Assembly (NCBI GenBank): GCA_004565275.1
Contig: SDOX01000010.1
Span: 443,446-507,445 of the forward strand
DNA: 64,000 nt
Origin: Nannochloropsis salina CCMP1776
Lineage: Eukaryota; Sar; Eustigmatophyceae; Eustigmatales; Monodopsidaceae
Direction: 5' to 3'
The position numbers and the translations under genes are program-made. Below, piece after piece: positions 1-10,599 of this stretch (positions are counted from its first letter, which is position 1; each line of letters starts with the position of its first letter). The notes under the pieces are model-generated. The model was not told the origin of the DNA. It saw nothing but the letters and a program-made list of their open reading frames with translations, and did not search any database.

Positions 1-1078
1 GCTGACAATCCGGAAGTGGTTCGCCGCCTGGTAGGGTACTGTCCTCAGTTCGACGCTCTTTTCGACCTGCTGACTGGTCAGGAGCATTTGGAGCTGTACG
101 CCCGTGTGAAGGGGTTGAGCGAGGCGCAAGTGAAGACGGTGGTAGCGCGGAAAGTGATGGAGATGGACTTGGTGGAATTTGCGAACCGGAACGCTACGAC
201 TTACTCGGGAGGCAACAGGCGCAAGCTGAGCGTGGCCATGGCTATGATCGGTTCTCCTCAGATCGTGATTCTGGATGAGCCTAGCTCTGGAATGGACGCT
301 GTGGCTCGTCGCTTCATGTGGAAGGTCATCAGCGACATCACGACAAAGCGGGGCGAATGCTGTGTGATCCTCACGACACACAGCATGGAGGAATGTGAGG
401 CGCTGTGCACACGCATCGGCATAATGGTGGGAGGCCGCTTCCGGTGCATGGGGTCTGCGCAGCATCTCAAGTCGCGATATGGGATGGGCTACCAGCTAGA
501 AATCTCCGTCGCATTGCCACGTGGGGAGATTGTACCGGCCAGTGACGACGAGGACAGTGGGGGCGAGACAGAGGGCAAACGAATGGTCCTGCCGGCGGAC
601 GACACCTTTTTGGCTCGCCTCGAAGGCGCGGCGGCACGTCTCTCAACGGAGCGTTTCACTATGCCGCAGCTAGAGATAGCTCTAGCAGCTATCGACAAGG
701 CAGCGTGGCTTGAGGTTATCTCACCGACGGGCACTGGAGCAGATGTATGGCAAACGGTGACGGCTTCAGGTAGTATAGGTGTGCGGGAGTTTGCTGGTTG
801 GTGCTCGTTGGAGGACCGTGTGGAGAGTATTTTGAGGTTTATAATGGACAACTACCCCGATGCCGTCCTGCGAGAGCGCCAAGGTACGAAGGTTCGCTTC
901 GAGATTCCGTCCAAGGACACGAATACAGGGGCGGCTCGCAAGCTCTCTGAGATGTTTGGCTTGATCGAAGATAACAAAGGGAGGCTGCATGTAGAGGACT
1001 ATTCGGTATGTCAAACGTCCTTGGAGCAGATCTTCAATTTCTTTGCCGGGCAACAGGAGGAAGAGAAGGGTCCTGCAG
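1..1078 (+). repeat. Direct repeat, copy 1 (ABCA second ATPase domain)
   Basis: This stretch is repeated at 7906-8983 with only two base differences: 913 (Lys to Thr codon change) and 957 (silent). The match stops abruptly at 1078/8983. Its upstream limit is hidden by the window edge. Confidence 0.97.
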
Positions 1079-1203
1079 CAGGAATCATCAGGGATTTGAA
1101 GTCCTCGTTGGGCGTTACTATCGAAGATAAGAAGGGTACTTCGACAGCTCCCACGTGTATCGGGGGCGGCTCGAAGGTCCTCCCTGCAGCGGCTATCATT
1201 TAA
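1..1203 (+). CDS. ABCA-family ABC transporter, 3' end only (second nucleotide-binding domain and C-terminal tail)
   Basis: The frame is open from the first base, so the gene begins outside the window. The readable 400 residues are the second ATPase domain of a full-size ABCA lipid-type transporter. They contain the Q-loop region (GYCPQFDALFD), the signature YSGGNRRKLS, Walker B VILDEPSSGMD and the switch His in LTTHSMEE. The Walker A motif would lie just upstream of base 1. ABCA proteins move lipids or amphipathic substrates across membranes using ATP. Bases 1-1078 match 7906-8983 of the downstream ABCA gene with two mismatches, at 913 and 957. After that the two genes encode unrelated tails; this one ends in AAII before TAA at 1201. 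The two genes are tandem paralogues with the same orientation. Family assignment is very secure; the substrate is unknown. Confidence 0.9.
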   Translation, partial: ADNPEVVRRLVGYCPQFDALFDLLTGQEHLELYARVKGLSEAQVKTVVARKVMEMDLVEFANRNATTYSGGNRRKLSVAMAMIGSPQIVILDEPSSGMDAVARRFMWKVISDITTKRGECCVILTTHSMEECEALCTRIGIMVGGRFRCMGSAQHLKSRYGMGYQLEISVALPRGEIVPASDDEDSGGETEGKRMVLPADDTFLARLEGAAARLSTERFTMPQLEIALAAIDKAAWLEVISPTGTGADVWQTVTASGSIGVREFAGWCSLEDRVESILRFIMDNYPDAVLRERQGTKVRFEIPSKDTNTGAARKLSEMFGLIEDNKGRLHVEDYSVCQTSLEQIFNFFAGQQEEEKGPAAGIIRDLKSSLGVTIEDKKGTSTAPTCIGGGSKVLPAAAII

Positions 1204-3429
1204 ATCTCATTAATTTTTTCTTCATTCAGCAGAGGCAGCAAATACTTGCCAGCTCATCAGTTTGTCTTTTTGAGTCAACAAGATGCAATCTGATTTGTCA
1301 AACGCAGATGAGTCAGGCAATGTATGTTGCTGGTAGGGTCGAGATATATCAATACGAAGAGATCAGATGTCGCATGAGTGGTCTTGCCGTGCCGTGCCAG
1401 CTGGACACGGTTAGGAACGGATCAAGTTGATCTCTTTTAGATTCTTCTGATACCCTCTAGTAATAAAAGTAAGGGTTATCTGAGGAGGAATGGTTCACGA
1501 TGCAAATATTTGCAGCGTTTTACAGGTGACATTATCAAGGGTTTTTAGGTGAGGGATTGAGACAGAGCGGAGAGGCCCTTGACGTGCTATACACGATGTA
1601 CGATAAAATTGCTTCAGAAGATAGGATCCTGAACGATGTTTAGTAAGACACTATATGAATACAAATTTACACAGCTAAAACAGTACGAGGAAGGACCAGG
1701 CTCCGCAGGAGGATTTCGTTGTGAACAACCGGAGAAAAGATATATGATCCTTCAAGTATCTGGGAATAGTCGGCCACAGTGAGCAAAAGAGTCAAAGAAA
1801 GATCGTTACGTGGAATACAAATGCAATCCTAATAAATCCGTAGCATAGTGATGCGGATGGCATAGTGATGCAGGATGTGTTATTCGGTTGCAGGATAGAC
1901 TTAATTATGCGGACGCATGTTTACAATCTGGATGCAGTTTTCGACGAAGTTACTACACGTGAAACTATTTTTAAAACCTGCTTCTTTACGCCTCTCGCCT
2001 GGATGGAAGGCGTTCCTTCTGTCTTGAAGGCGAATTCCTAGGTGTTTAATTATTGGTACTTTCTGAATTAACACAGAGCTCCGCATTTCTTTCATTACCT
2101 CAAAACTATGGCGTTTAGATGCAGCACTCACATGGCATCAAGGTCGTGGTGTTATACAAAGCAGCGGCACACTGCGCCGGCATGTTGGACGCTTTATCAT
2201 ATTACGTATTTAAAACATTCATGACTGGACGTATGACCGCGAGAATTCTGAAGAGCGGACGTCTTCGTATCTTTGAATTCGTTATTGATTGTCCATCATA
2301 ACAGACGTACACGCTCCAGCCACAAAACCGATATTTCTCCGTCGCAGTCATTATTTCTGAGGGAAGAGTAATTGAATTGAAATGTATCCGAAACGTTTTG
2401 GTGCTTGGCAAAGGACACTTTTCCGGGGCGCGTCTCAAAATTCAACGGTCGGCAGATTTGCTCACCATCTGGGCGAGACCGTTAAAGGAGTGAATCGACA
2501 TTGCAGTGAACAGGTTCCATGTGAGGACTTCGTGTAGATATCGTACACGAAAAATCGAGTGCAGTGCAGTAGGTATATAAATACACTCTGTGTATCGTGT
2601 CGCGCCCTTGGATAGATGTACGACCTCGAGCGCCTTGTCAAAAAAGGTACGGTTGTGGCCCAGGCGCATCGGTGCATTTGTGCTTGTTTACATGTTCGCT
2701 GTAATAAACGATCAAGCAGCAGTTATAGTAGAAGTCAATGTAATTCTCAGGTGTGATTCTAGTAAGCTCGTATGCTAGACTAGACTGGGGAAAAAATGCC
2801 TTTGCTGGTAAACATGAGTAAATTGATCCTTCAGCCTTCTCCCTTTCTCTCCGATTCATGCCGCAGTAAGACTGCTCACAAATATAGGGTCACCTGCGGT
2901 AAAATCTACTTCCGCCCGACGCCTACGTGGCTAGGGCGTCCTTCGCTTTGACGGGCTTCCATGACAAAGTGTAGGGTATTTTGGCGTCAATGTTCGGTGC
3001 GTACTCGTGATGAAGAGGATTTCAGAGAAAGATTTAATGTTTTCAGAGCTTTAAGGCGCGAACACAGCCTTTGTCAATATTTGCGTCCACGTCATGATAT
3101 GCTTTGTGTCTCTGTGTCCTTATATTTATGGGCTTCGATGGAACATTTTGAAAGAGGGCACGGTTTTTTTAAGGGGGACTCCTTACATCCGATAAAGTAC
3201 TTCCTTTGTTCTCCCTTCAACACCACACCCAAGATTTTTTATTGATTGTTTCTTGCAAGAATAGACACCACGCATCATTTTATAATAGCTTAAAGCCGCA
3301 GTTCTTACATTTTGGGTTTTTGTGACATTCTTTTGAGCAAAACAAGTAGATTGCTTGCCTTGAGCCATTTTATTTGCGCGCGCGGTCAAGCTCACAAGTC
3401 AACGATTTGAAAACTACCTTCCCCCTCAG
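1204..3429. other. AT-rich spacer between the tandem ABCA genes; probably contains the first exon of the second gene
   Basis: No convincing protein family is seen on either strand; short open frames here lack motifs and start-site support. A TATA-like stretch (tatataaat) lies at 2574-2582 on the plus strand. The ABCA exon starting at 3430 has a good splice acceptor and no in-frame ATG before it, so a small first exon with the start codon should lie in the 3' half of this spacer. I could not place it. Confidence 0.6.
2574..2582 (+). promoter_or_regulatory. TATA-like box upstream of the second ABCA gene
   Basis: The sequence tatataaat lies about 850 bases before the first recognisable ABCA exon. 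It could mark the promoter if the missing first exon lies between, but AT-rich spacer sequence produces such matches by chance. Confidence 0.2.
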
Positions 3430-6400
3430 ATTTTAATATGGAAGAACAATTTATTAAGACGCAAGCATTGGAAGTCGTTCGTGATCGAGATCATGGCTCC
3501 TCTTGCGCTTACTCTCGGTATGCTGGCGATCTATAACACCATCAAGCCCCAAGTGCTGTTGGAGATGCTACCCAACGCTACTCGTACAATACGTTTTGAT
3601 CATTTCTACGCAATTAACGGTAACCCACAATGTACTGGCTATGATTCCAACATCTTCTGGCGATGTCCTACCCGAGATTGCAGTCCTGATGCCTGCAACA
3701 AGTTGGTGTTTGCGGTAGCTCCGTCCTCCAACACTGATACAGCAGCAGCCGAAGCTGCCAGTGCCCTGGAGCTCCGTGTGCAAGACTTGACAAACTCCAG
3801 CGTGTCGACACTGCTTTTCCCTTCGGAGGCAGACTTGGATGCATACATCGCTCAACCGGACTACGCTGTCAACACGACCCTAAAAAACATCGGCGTGGCA
3901 GTGGTCTTCGATTCAGGTGCCCCCAACTGGCACTACCATTTGCGCGTGAACCGGACCGTGAATGAAGGGTACACCTACAATCTTCCGCCGACCACGCTGA
4001 GCACAGATAGCCTCTTAAAGAACCCGAATGACTGGCCTAAAGTATGCTCGCGCTGCTCGGGCCAATATTTACAATCTTGGTACCAATCAGGGGCGCTAGC
4101 AGTGCAAAATCTGGTAGATTCATTCATCATCTCGCAAGCCGCCGGCGCACCCCGGAAGCTAGCAGCCTCCGTGGTCAACTTTCCATCCCCTGGTTACACC
4201 GAAGCAGGATTTTGGGGGCAGGCGCAGTCCTTCTTCCCAATTTTTATGCTCGTTACAATTCTTTATTCAGTCTCCAATGTGGTGCGGAGTTTGGTTACTG
4301 AGAAAGAGGCTCGCATCCGGGAGGGTATGCGAATGATGGCCTTGACGGACTCGGCACTGTATGCGAGCTGGGTGTTCCATTTTGCTACGACCTTTACCAT
4401 CATCGCGGCCCTGATAGTGTTGGTGGGGGGCAAACTTTTTCAGCATTCGGACAAGGGATTGGTGTTTGCGTTCTTTCTGCTTTTCTTCTTTGCAACGATG
4501 GCGTTCGCGTTTTGGATATCGACATTTTTTAGCAAGAGCAAGACGGCGGCGATTTTGGGCATCATGCCTTACTTCGCTGGTTACTTTCTGACGATGGCCT
4601 TGAAGCCTGCCTCGGGCCGCAGCGTGAAGCTACTGGCGTCCTTGCACCCTGCAGCGGCGTTTGCACTGGGTATCAGTGCTTTCACTGAGTACGAGGACGC
4701 ACAGCAAGGCGTGACGCTGTTCACATTTGCAACCTCCGCGAACGGGAACTTTGCTTTCTCGGATGCGTTGGGCATGCTACTGGTGGACGTCTTTGTGTAC
4801 GCTTTTCTGTTTTGGTATTTTGAGAAGGTTTGGCCGAACGAGTTTGGAACGCGTTTGCCACCGTATTTTTTGTGTATGCCGTCATACTGGAACTCTTGGC
4901 TTGGTATTGGTAGAGGCGAGGTAAGGCCCTTACACGAGGGAATAAGCAACTCCTCCGGAGAGTTAAAGCAAGAATCGGGGCCCGACGTGGAGCGTGTGCC
5001 CGACACGTTGGCGCAGCAAATCAAAGAAGGGAAGTGCATCTGTATACGGGACATGTGCAAGACGTTCTCGACCAACACGGGGCCGAAGCATGCTGTGGAC
5101 CACCTGAACCTGACCATGTACTCCGGGCAGATCACGGCTTTGTTGGGTCACAATGGCGCAGGCAAGTCAACAACGATCGGTATTTTGACGGGTCTGACGG
5201 CTCCGACATCAGGCGTGGCGATCATCAACGGCATGGACGTGTCGCAAGACATGCAAAGCATCCGGCACAGCTTAGGAGTGTGTCCGCAGCACGACGTGTT
5301 GTTTGCAGACCTGACGGTGGAGGAGCATTTGACGCTTTTTGCGAATTTCAAGGGCATGCCACGATCGGAAGTTCAAGCTGCAGTGACTAGCATGATTGCG
5401 GAGGTCGGCTTGACAGAGAAGCGCAAGGTAGCGAGCAAGAACTTATCGGGAGGCATGAAGCGAAAGTTGAGTCTCGGCATAGCTTTTATAGGAGGCAGCA
5501 AAGTGGTGATCTTGGACGAGCCCACGTCAGGCATCGATGCGTACTCTCGGCGCTTTGTTTGGAATGTAATTCGCAAGTATAAGGAAGGCCGCACAATTAT
5601 TTTGACGACGCATTTCTTGGAAGAGGCTGACCTGCTTGGCGATCGTATCGCGATCATGGCGAAAGGCAAGTTGCGTGCATGTGGTTCTTCTCTCTTTCTG
5701 AAGAACAACTTCGGAGTGGGCTACAATCTGACTATCGAGAAGAAAGCTGCGGCAGATGCGACGCGCATTCAACGGTACGTGCAAAACAAGGTACAAGACG
5801 CGAAGGTGTTGAGCTGTGTAGGTGCAGAGATCTCTTTTCAGTTGCCGCGAAACAGTGCGGAGGACTTCAAGGCGCTGTTTGAAGGCTTGGACAATCATCA
5901 GGAGGCTTTAGGTTTGGAGCACTATGGTGTATCAGTAACGACATTGGAGGAGGTGTTCATCCGTGTGACGCGAGGGGATGAGATCGACGTGGAAGCCAAG
6001 GCTGCAATCTCCGTGCGCCGCAACAGTTTGGAAGAACGTCGGAGAAGCTTGGAAGAATTGCGATACACAAGCTTGTGCCGTACCCTTGACGGTACCATGC
6101 CACCACAGAAAACTTCCGCACCATTGGAGATTGTTACTCACTCTTCTGGAGAAGCCTTGCGCCCTAAGACAGCGGGCATCTCCGACGGTAAAGTCCCCCC
6201 TTCCATGAAGGTCCATCGCGGCTTGATGCCATGTGCTGAAGATCAGAAAATCGACTTCAACGATCACTGGCGTTTTTTCCGGCGACACATGTACGCACTT
6301 CTTGTCAAACGCATGCTGTACCTTAAGCGCGATAAAAAGGCATGGGTTTATCAATTCGTTTTACCCGCTCTTTTCGTGTTGGTCGGCTGCCTGCTGATGA

Positions 6401-9129
6401 GAGCTGGAGTCAACAGTATCTTTGCCGAGAAAATGCCTCCCCTGACTCTCAGTCTTGATGCGTACAATCCGGGCATCCAAACGAATCGCAACCCGCTGCC
6501 CTACAATGCGGAGGGTGAATCGTTCATATTTACGATGTGGGAGGGAAATCAACAGATGGAAAATCCGAACGTCGTGGGTCAGGACGTGATTATGGCTGCG
6601 ATTCCTTCAGGTTCGACCTTGCCGACGTACAGTATTGCGGCTAACTCGGTTCAAAACATGAGCTCTGGCCTTCTGGATACGCGAAGGGACTGGAAAGCTT
6701 CCCGGTACGGCGCGTTGACTTTCGCCGTAGTAGACGACTTGGAGGAGTTCAATTACAATGTACACGCGAACTACACAGGCGCTCATTCGTCGGCCATATT
6801 TGCAAACTTGATCAACGACGCACTGCTGCAGCAGTACGCTCCTGGCTCGAGCATCAAAACGACAATCAAGCCATTGGGAGTCACACGGAATGAGATCAGC
6901 ACTGCAGCCTCTTTTGACGGATTTACCATCGTAATTATGATGATGTTGGCATTCGCCTTCATTCCGGCAGCATTTGCTCTCTTTGTTGTGCGTGAGCGTG
7001 AGACGAAAGCAAAGCATCTACAGCTAGTATCGGGGGTGTCGTTCTTGTCGTATTGGCTTTCTACGTGGCTGTTTGACTTCGCAAGCTACCAGGTGCCGCT
7101 TTGGATGACAATCGTGATCCTCAAGCTCTTCGATGCTCAAGCGTTAATGAACGGAAAGGCTTTCGGAGCTACGGTCCTATTGATGGAATTGTTCGGAACA
7201 TCGGTCACAGGATTCACTTATTTGACAACGTTTTCTTTCAGGAGACATTCAAGAATTCAGGTTGCGACAATAATGTTGAACTTCATGTGCGGCGTCGTTC
7301 TTGTGACCTTGACGGTGATAATGACCTTCATTCCGACGACCCGCGATGTGGCTTTGAAATTGGTGTATCTTTTCAGGCTCGCTCCGCCATTCGCTGCAGG
7401 AAATGGGCTCTTGAATGTCGTCTTCACAGACTTCTTTTCGTCGCTGGATCAGAAGCAATACACACCATACTCGTTGAACATCGCCGGGTACTCTATGATC
7501 TACATGAGTGTGGAGACTGTAGTATATTTCGTCCTGGTCTTGTGCGTCGAGTACTTGATCCGTCGTCCTACCGTATCGAAGCTTTTAGAGGGCGGCTCTT
7601 CGTCGATGGCTGCGAAGGACTGCTCTGGAAAAGACGAAGCCGTGCTGGAGGAGGAGGATCGCGTGCGTCGCGAGGCAACGATGGACACAATGAAAGCGGG
7701 AGGGGATGTCGTGGTGATCAAGGACATGACCAAGACGTATCGTGGCGGGAAACTAGCTGTGAGGGGCATGTCTCTTGGCATCCCTAATGGGGAGTGCTTC
7801 GGTCTGCTTGGTGTGAACGGTGCAGGCAAAACGACCACGCTGAGCATTCTGACGGCTGAGTTCCCGCCGTCGTCAGGGCAGGTGTGGCTTGGCGGGTACG
7901 ACATCGCTGACAATCCGGAAGTGGTTCGCCGCCTGGTAGGGTACTGTCCTCAGTTCGACGCTCTTTTCGACCTGCTGACTGGTCAGGAGCATTTGGAGCT
8001 GTACGCCCGTGTGAAGGGGTTGAGCGAGGCGCAAGTGAAGACGGTGGTAGCGCGGAAAGTGATGGAGATGGACTTGGTGGAATTTGCGAACCGGAACGCT
8101 ACGACTTACTCGGGAGGCAACAGGCGCAAGCTGAGCGTGGCCATGGCTATGATCGGTTCTCCTCAGATCGTGATTCTGGATGAGCCTAGCTCTGGAATGG
8201 ACGCTGTGGCTCGTCGCTTCATGTGGAAGGTCATCAGCGACATCACGACAAAGCGGGGCGAATGCTGTGTGATCCTCACGACACACAGCATGGAGGAATG
8301 TGAGGCGCTGTGCACACGCATCGGCATAATGGTGGGAGGCCGCTTCCGGTGCATGGGGTCTGCGCAGCATCTCAAGTCGCGATATGGGATGGGCTACCAG
8401 CTAGAAATCTCCGTCGCATTGCCACGTGGGGAGATTGTACCGGCCAGTGACGACGAGGACAGTGGGGGCGAGACAGAGGGCAAACGAATGGTCCTGCCGG
8501 CGGACGACACCTTTTTGGCTCGCCTCGAAGGCGCGGCGGCACGTCTCTCAACGGAGCGTTTCACTATGCCGCAGCTAGAGATAGCTCTAGCAGCTATCGA
8601 CAAGGCAGCGTGGCTTGAGGTTATCTCACCGACGGGCACTGGAGCAGATGTATGGCAAACGGTGACGGCTTCAGGTAGTATAGGTGTGCGGGAGTTTGCT
8701 GGTTGGTGCTCGTTGGAGGACCGTGTGGAGAGTATTTTGAGGTTTATAATGGACAACTACCCCGATGCCGTCCTGCGAGAGCGCCAAGGTACGAAGGTTC
8801 GCTTCGAGATTCCGTCCACGGACACGAATACAGGGGCGGCTCGCAAGCTCTCTGAGATGTTCGGCTTGATCGAAGATAACAAAGGGAGGCTGCATGTAGA
8901 GGACTATTCGGTATGTCAAACGTCCTTGGAGCAGATCTTCAATTTCTTTGCCGGGCAACAGGAGGAAGAGAAGGGTCCTGCAGGAGAAAGAGAGAAGGAG
9001 ATGCTGCAAATGGGTTGTGATGTGTGTGATGTGGTCACCGAGGAGGATAGAGAAAGTGTGGAAAATGTTTCTGCGCTCGCGGAAACGTGCGGAAGGTCGA
9101 CAATCATATCCTCCGGTGCTGTAATTTAG
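3430..9129 (+). CDS. ABCA-family full-size ABC transporter (main exon; 5' start exon not resolved)
   Basis: About 1,900 residues form two repeats of a membrane domain plus ATPase domain, the layout of full-size ABCA lipid transporters. I start at 3430 because a pyrimidine tract and CAG precede it and the next residues (LIWKNNLLRRKHWKSF) are the classical cytosolic lead-in to ABCA helix 1. The first in-frame ATG, at 3493, would cut that helix, so a 5' exon is likely. Counting from the codon at 3481, Walker A motifs lie near residues 556-563 and 1444-1451, signatures read LSGGMKRKLS and YSGGNRRKLS, and Walker B acid pairs are D679/E680 and D1567/E1568, so both ATP sites look competent. Large exoplasmic loops follow helix 1 of each half (residues ~20-250 and ~990-1150). 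The C-terminal tail differs completely from that of the upstream paralogue. Confidence 0.93.
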   Translation: MLIWKNNLLRRKHWKSFVIEIMAPLALTLGMLAIYNTIKPQVLLEMLPNATRTIRFDHFYAINGNPQCTGYDSNIFWRCPTRDCSPDACNKLVFAVAPSSNTDTAAAEAASALELRVQDLTNSSVSTLLFPSEADLDAYIAQPDYAVNTTLKNIGVAVVFDSGAPNWHYHLRVNRTVNEGYTYNLPPTTLSTDSLLKNPNDWPKVCSRCSGQYLQSWYQSGALAVQNLVDSFIISQAAGAPRKLAASVVNFPSPGYTEAGFWGQAQSFFPIFMLVTILYSVSNVVRSLVTEKEARIREGMRMMALTDSALYASWVFHFATTFTIIAALIVLVGGKLFQHSDKGLVFAFFLLFFFATMAFAFWISTFFSKSKTAAILGIMPYFAGYFLTMALKPASGRSVKLLASLHPAAAFALGISAFTEYEDAQQGVTLFTFATSANGNFAFSDALGMLLVDVFVYAFLFWYFEKVWPNEFGTRLPPYFLCMPSYWNSWLGIGRGEVRPLHEGISNSSGELKQESGPDVERVPDTLAQQIKEGKCICIRDMCKTFSTNTGPKHAVDHLNLTMYSGQITALLGHNGAGKSTTIGILTGLTAPTSGVAIINGMDVSQDMQSIRHSLGVCPQHDVLFADLTVEEHLTLFANFKGMPRSEVQAAVTSMIAEVGLTEKRKVASKNLSGGMKRKLSLGIAFIGGSKVVILDEPTSGIDAYSRRFVWNVIRKYKEGRTIILTTHFLEEADLLGDRIAIMAKGKLRACGSSLFLKNNFGVGYNLTIEKKAAADATRIQRYVQNKVQDAKVLSCVGAEISFQLPRNSAEDFKALFEGLDNHQEALGLEHYGVSVTTLEEVFIRVTRGDEIDVEAKAAISVRRNSLEERRRSLEELRYTSLCRTLDGTMPPQKTSAPLEIVTHSSGEALRPKTAGISDGKVPPSMKVHRGLMPCAEDQKIDFNDHWRFFRRHMYALLVKRMLYLKRDKKAWVYQFVLPALFVLVGCLLMRAGVNSIFAEKMPPLTLSLDAYNPGIQTNRNPLPYNAEGESFIFTMWEGNQQMENPNVVGQDVIMAAIPSGSTLPTYSIAANSVQNMSSGLLDTRRDWKASRYGALTFAVVDDLEEFNYNVHANYTGAHSSAIFANLINDALLQQYAPGSSIKTTIKPLGVTRNEISTAASFDGFTIVIMMMLAFAFIPAAFALFVVRERETKAKHLQLVSGVSFLSYWLSTWLFDFASYQVPLWMTIVILKLFDAQALMNGKAFGATVLLMELFGTSVTGFTYLTTFSFRRHSRIQVATIMLNFMCGVVLVTLTVIMTFIPTTRDVALKLVYLFRLAPPFAAGNGLLNVVFTDFFSSLDQKQYTPYSLNIAGYSMIYMSVETVVYFVLVLCVEYLIRRPTVSKLLEGGSSSMAAKDCSGKDEAVLEEEDRVRREATMDTMKAGGDVVVIKDMTKTYRGGKLAVRGMSLGIPNGECFGLLGVNGAGKTTTLSILTAEFPPSSGQVWLGGYDIADNPEVVRRLVGYCPQFDALFDLLTGQEHLELYARVKGLSEAQVKTVVARKVMEMDLVEFANRNATTYSGGNRRKLSVAMAMIGSPQIVILDEPSSGMDAVARRFMWKVISDITTKRGECCVILTTHSMEECEALCTRIGIMVGGRFRCMGSAQHLKSRYGMGYQLEISVALPRGEIVPASDDEDSGGETEGKRMVLPADDTFLARLEGAAARLSTERFTMPQLEIALAAIDKAAWLEVISPTGTGADVWQTVTASGSIGVREFAGWCSLEDRVESILRFIMDNYPDAVLRERQGTKVRFEIPSTDTNTGAARKLSEMFGLIEDNKGRLHVEDYSVCQTSLEQIFNFFAGQQEEEKGPAGEREKEMLQMGCDVCDVVTEEDRESVENVSALAETCGRSTIISSGAVI
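7906..8983 (+). repeat. Direct repeat, copy 2 (ABCA second ATPase domain)
   Basis: Partner of bases 1-1078, with two mismatches in 1,078 bases. It starts inside the coding region, after Walker A of the second ATPase domain, only because the window cuts copy 1; the real repeat may be longer. It ends 144 bases before the stop codon. Confidence 0.97.
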
Positions 9130-10599
9130 GCGATTTGAAGGATTTCTGAGAAATTTGTATTTTAGGAAAGCAATATCTGATTCCCTGCCGTTGAGGTCTA
9201 TTATTGACATGTATGAAAGGCAAAAATTTCCACCTTTCGCCTGTAATTTCTGCATTAATACTTCACCTCCTAAAAAAGTGTGAGAAAAGCTATGATTGTA
9301 CAGGATAATACATGTTTTAGAAGGTTTTATGTGACGCCAAGTCACAAGTTGGTGTTCGTCCGTTGTTGAACGCTTGACCAAGGTTTTTAGACACTCTCAG
9401 ACCTAGAAAGTGATGTAGGATAGCAGTCTTTCTCGTTAGTCCCTGAAAGAATATTTTAAAGCTGTTGATCTTCAGGGAAAAAAAATGGCGATGAATATAA
9501 CTGCGTCTTGGTAACTCGGTTGTGTTATGCCGCGAAATGCTATTTGGGATTTGCATTTGAGTTTTCTATGCCATTTTCCGACAATACGGCAGTCCTATGT
9601 CACTCCTTAATGAAGTGTAGTATTAAAAATGAATAAGATGTATTTAAACAAAGGGAATATAAAGGTAATACACAAATAAAAGTGGTTTGCTACTTCAATA
9701 GATATGGGCCACAAAAATGTATCGGGATTCCGACTTTTTCGCGTTCATACGTTTGTACGCCACGAGAATTTGAGAAATATTTTTGTTTTCATCGCAGCTC
9801 AAGTGTCCTTTGTCGTATATGTACATGGGTTTAACATCCGATCGTCATTGTCTGGCCTTCGCTCTGTGTGAAACAAAGCACCTTGCGAGGCAGGGCGGGG
9901 TAAGCTTCAACTTTACACGAGAGCCGTCCGCTTCGGTACTCGGTAGCTAGAAGCTCGTGGACTGTCGGGATCGGGCAAAACCATAATTGTCAGTGTTAAT
10001 TGATGTGTAGACTTGGACCACTAATGCTGCGACAGACATCATTGTTTGTGCCGCCTAGGCTAGTGTGGGAACGGCTTTTATTCTCATTACTCATTGAATC
10101 GGTAAGTTTGAGTCAGCGCATCAATCTACTATCATAGGTGATCAGGCAGCTACTAGTAGATAAGTCAGATGTCTGGAAAGACACGTACATATCTACTACA
10201 TGTAAAAACAAGTAAATTAACTTTCATTAACTTTCAGTGCACATTTTTAAGAATCGAAAAAAACTGCGGGTCATCTTCGTCCCGAACAACACAATCACCT
10301 TTATTTTTTGCCCTAGACCGACCTATGATGAGAGCATAAATATATAAGTGAGAGGCAAAATGCCTCGAGGACACTTCAATATCTGAAACACAATGATAGC
10401 TCTGAAGGTCACATGAACGGTACGCGAGGGTGATCGAACAGGAGTCATCCATGAGACACGAATACTTTTTTTAAAAGATGCTTTTCTTCTCTTTGTTACT
10501 CTTTCTCTTCAGTATAGATGTCACCGCAAAATCTCCCCGATATTTATTTGGAATTTATTTTCCCCCAATGTTCATTCAATGTCCTTTGCAAGTCCCTAT
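9130..10599. other. Convergent spacer between ABCA and NOP9-like genes
   Basis: AT-rich and without a supported gene. It should hold the 3' untranslated regions of the two flanking convergent genes. A minor direct repeat (ttaactttca, twice) is seen near 10217-10237. Nothing else stands out. Confidence 0.6.

Noticed and set aside
2961-3245. 94-codon plus-strand open frame before the ABCA exon
   Set aside because: It has no ABCA-like N-terminal features and no donor site that joins in phase to the acceptor at 3430.
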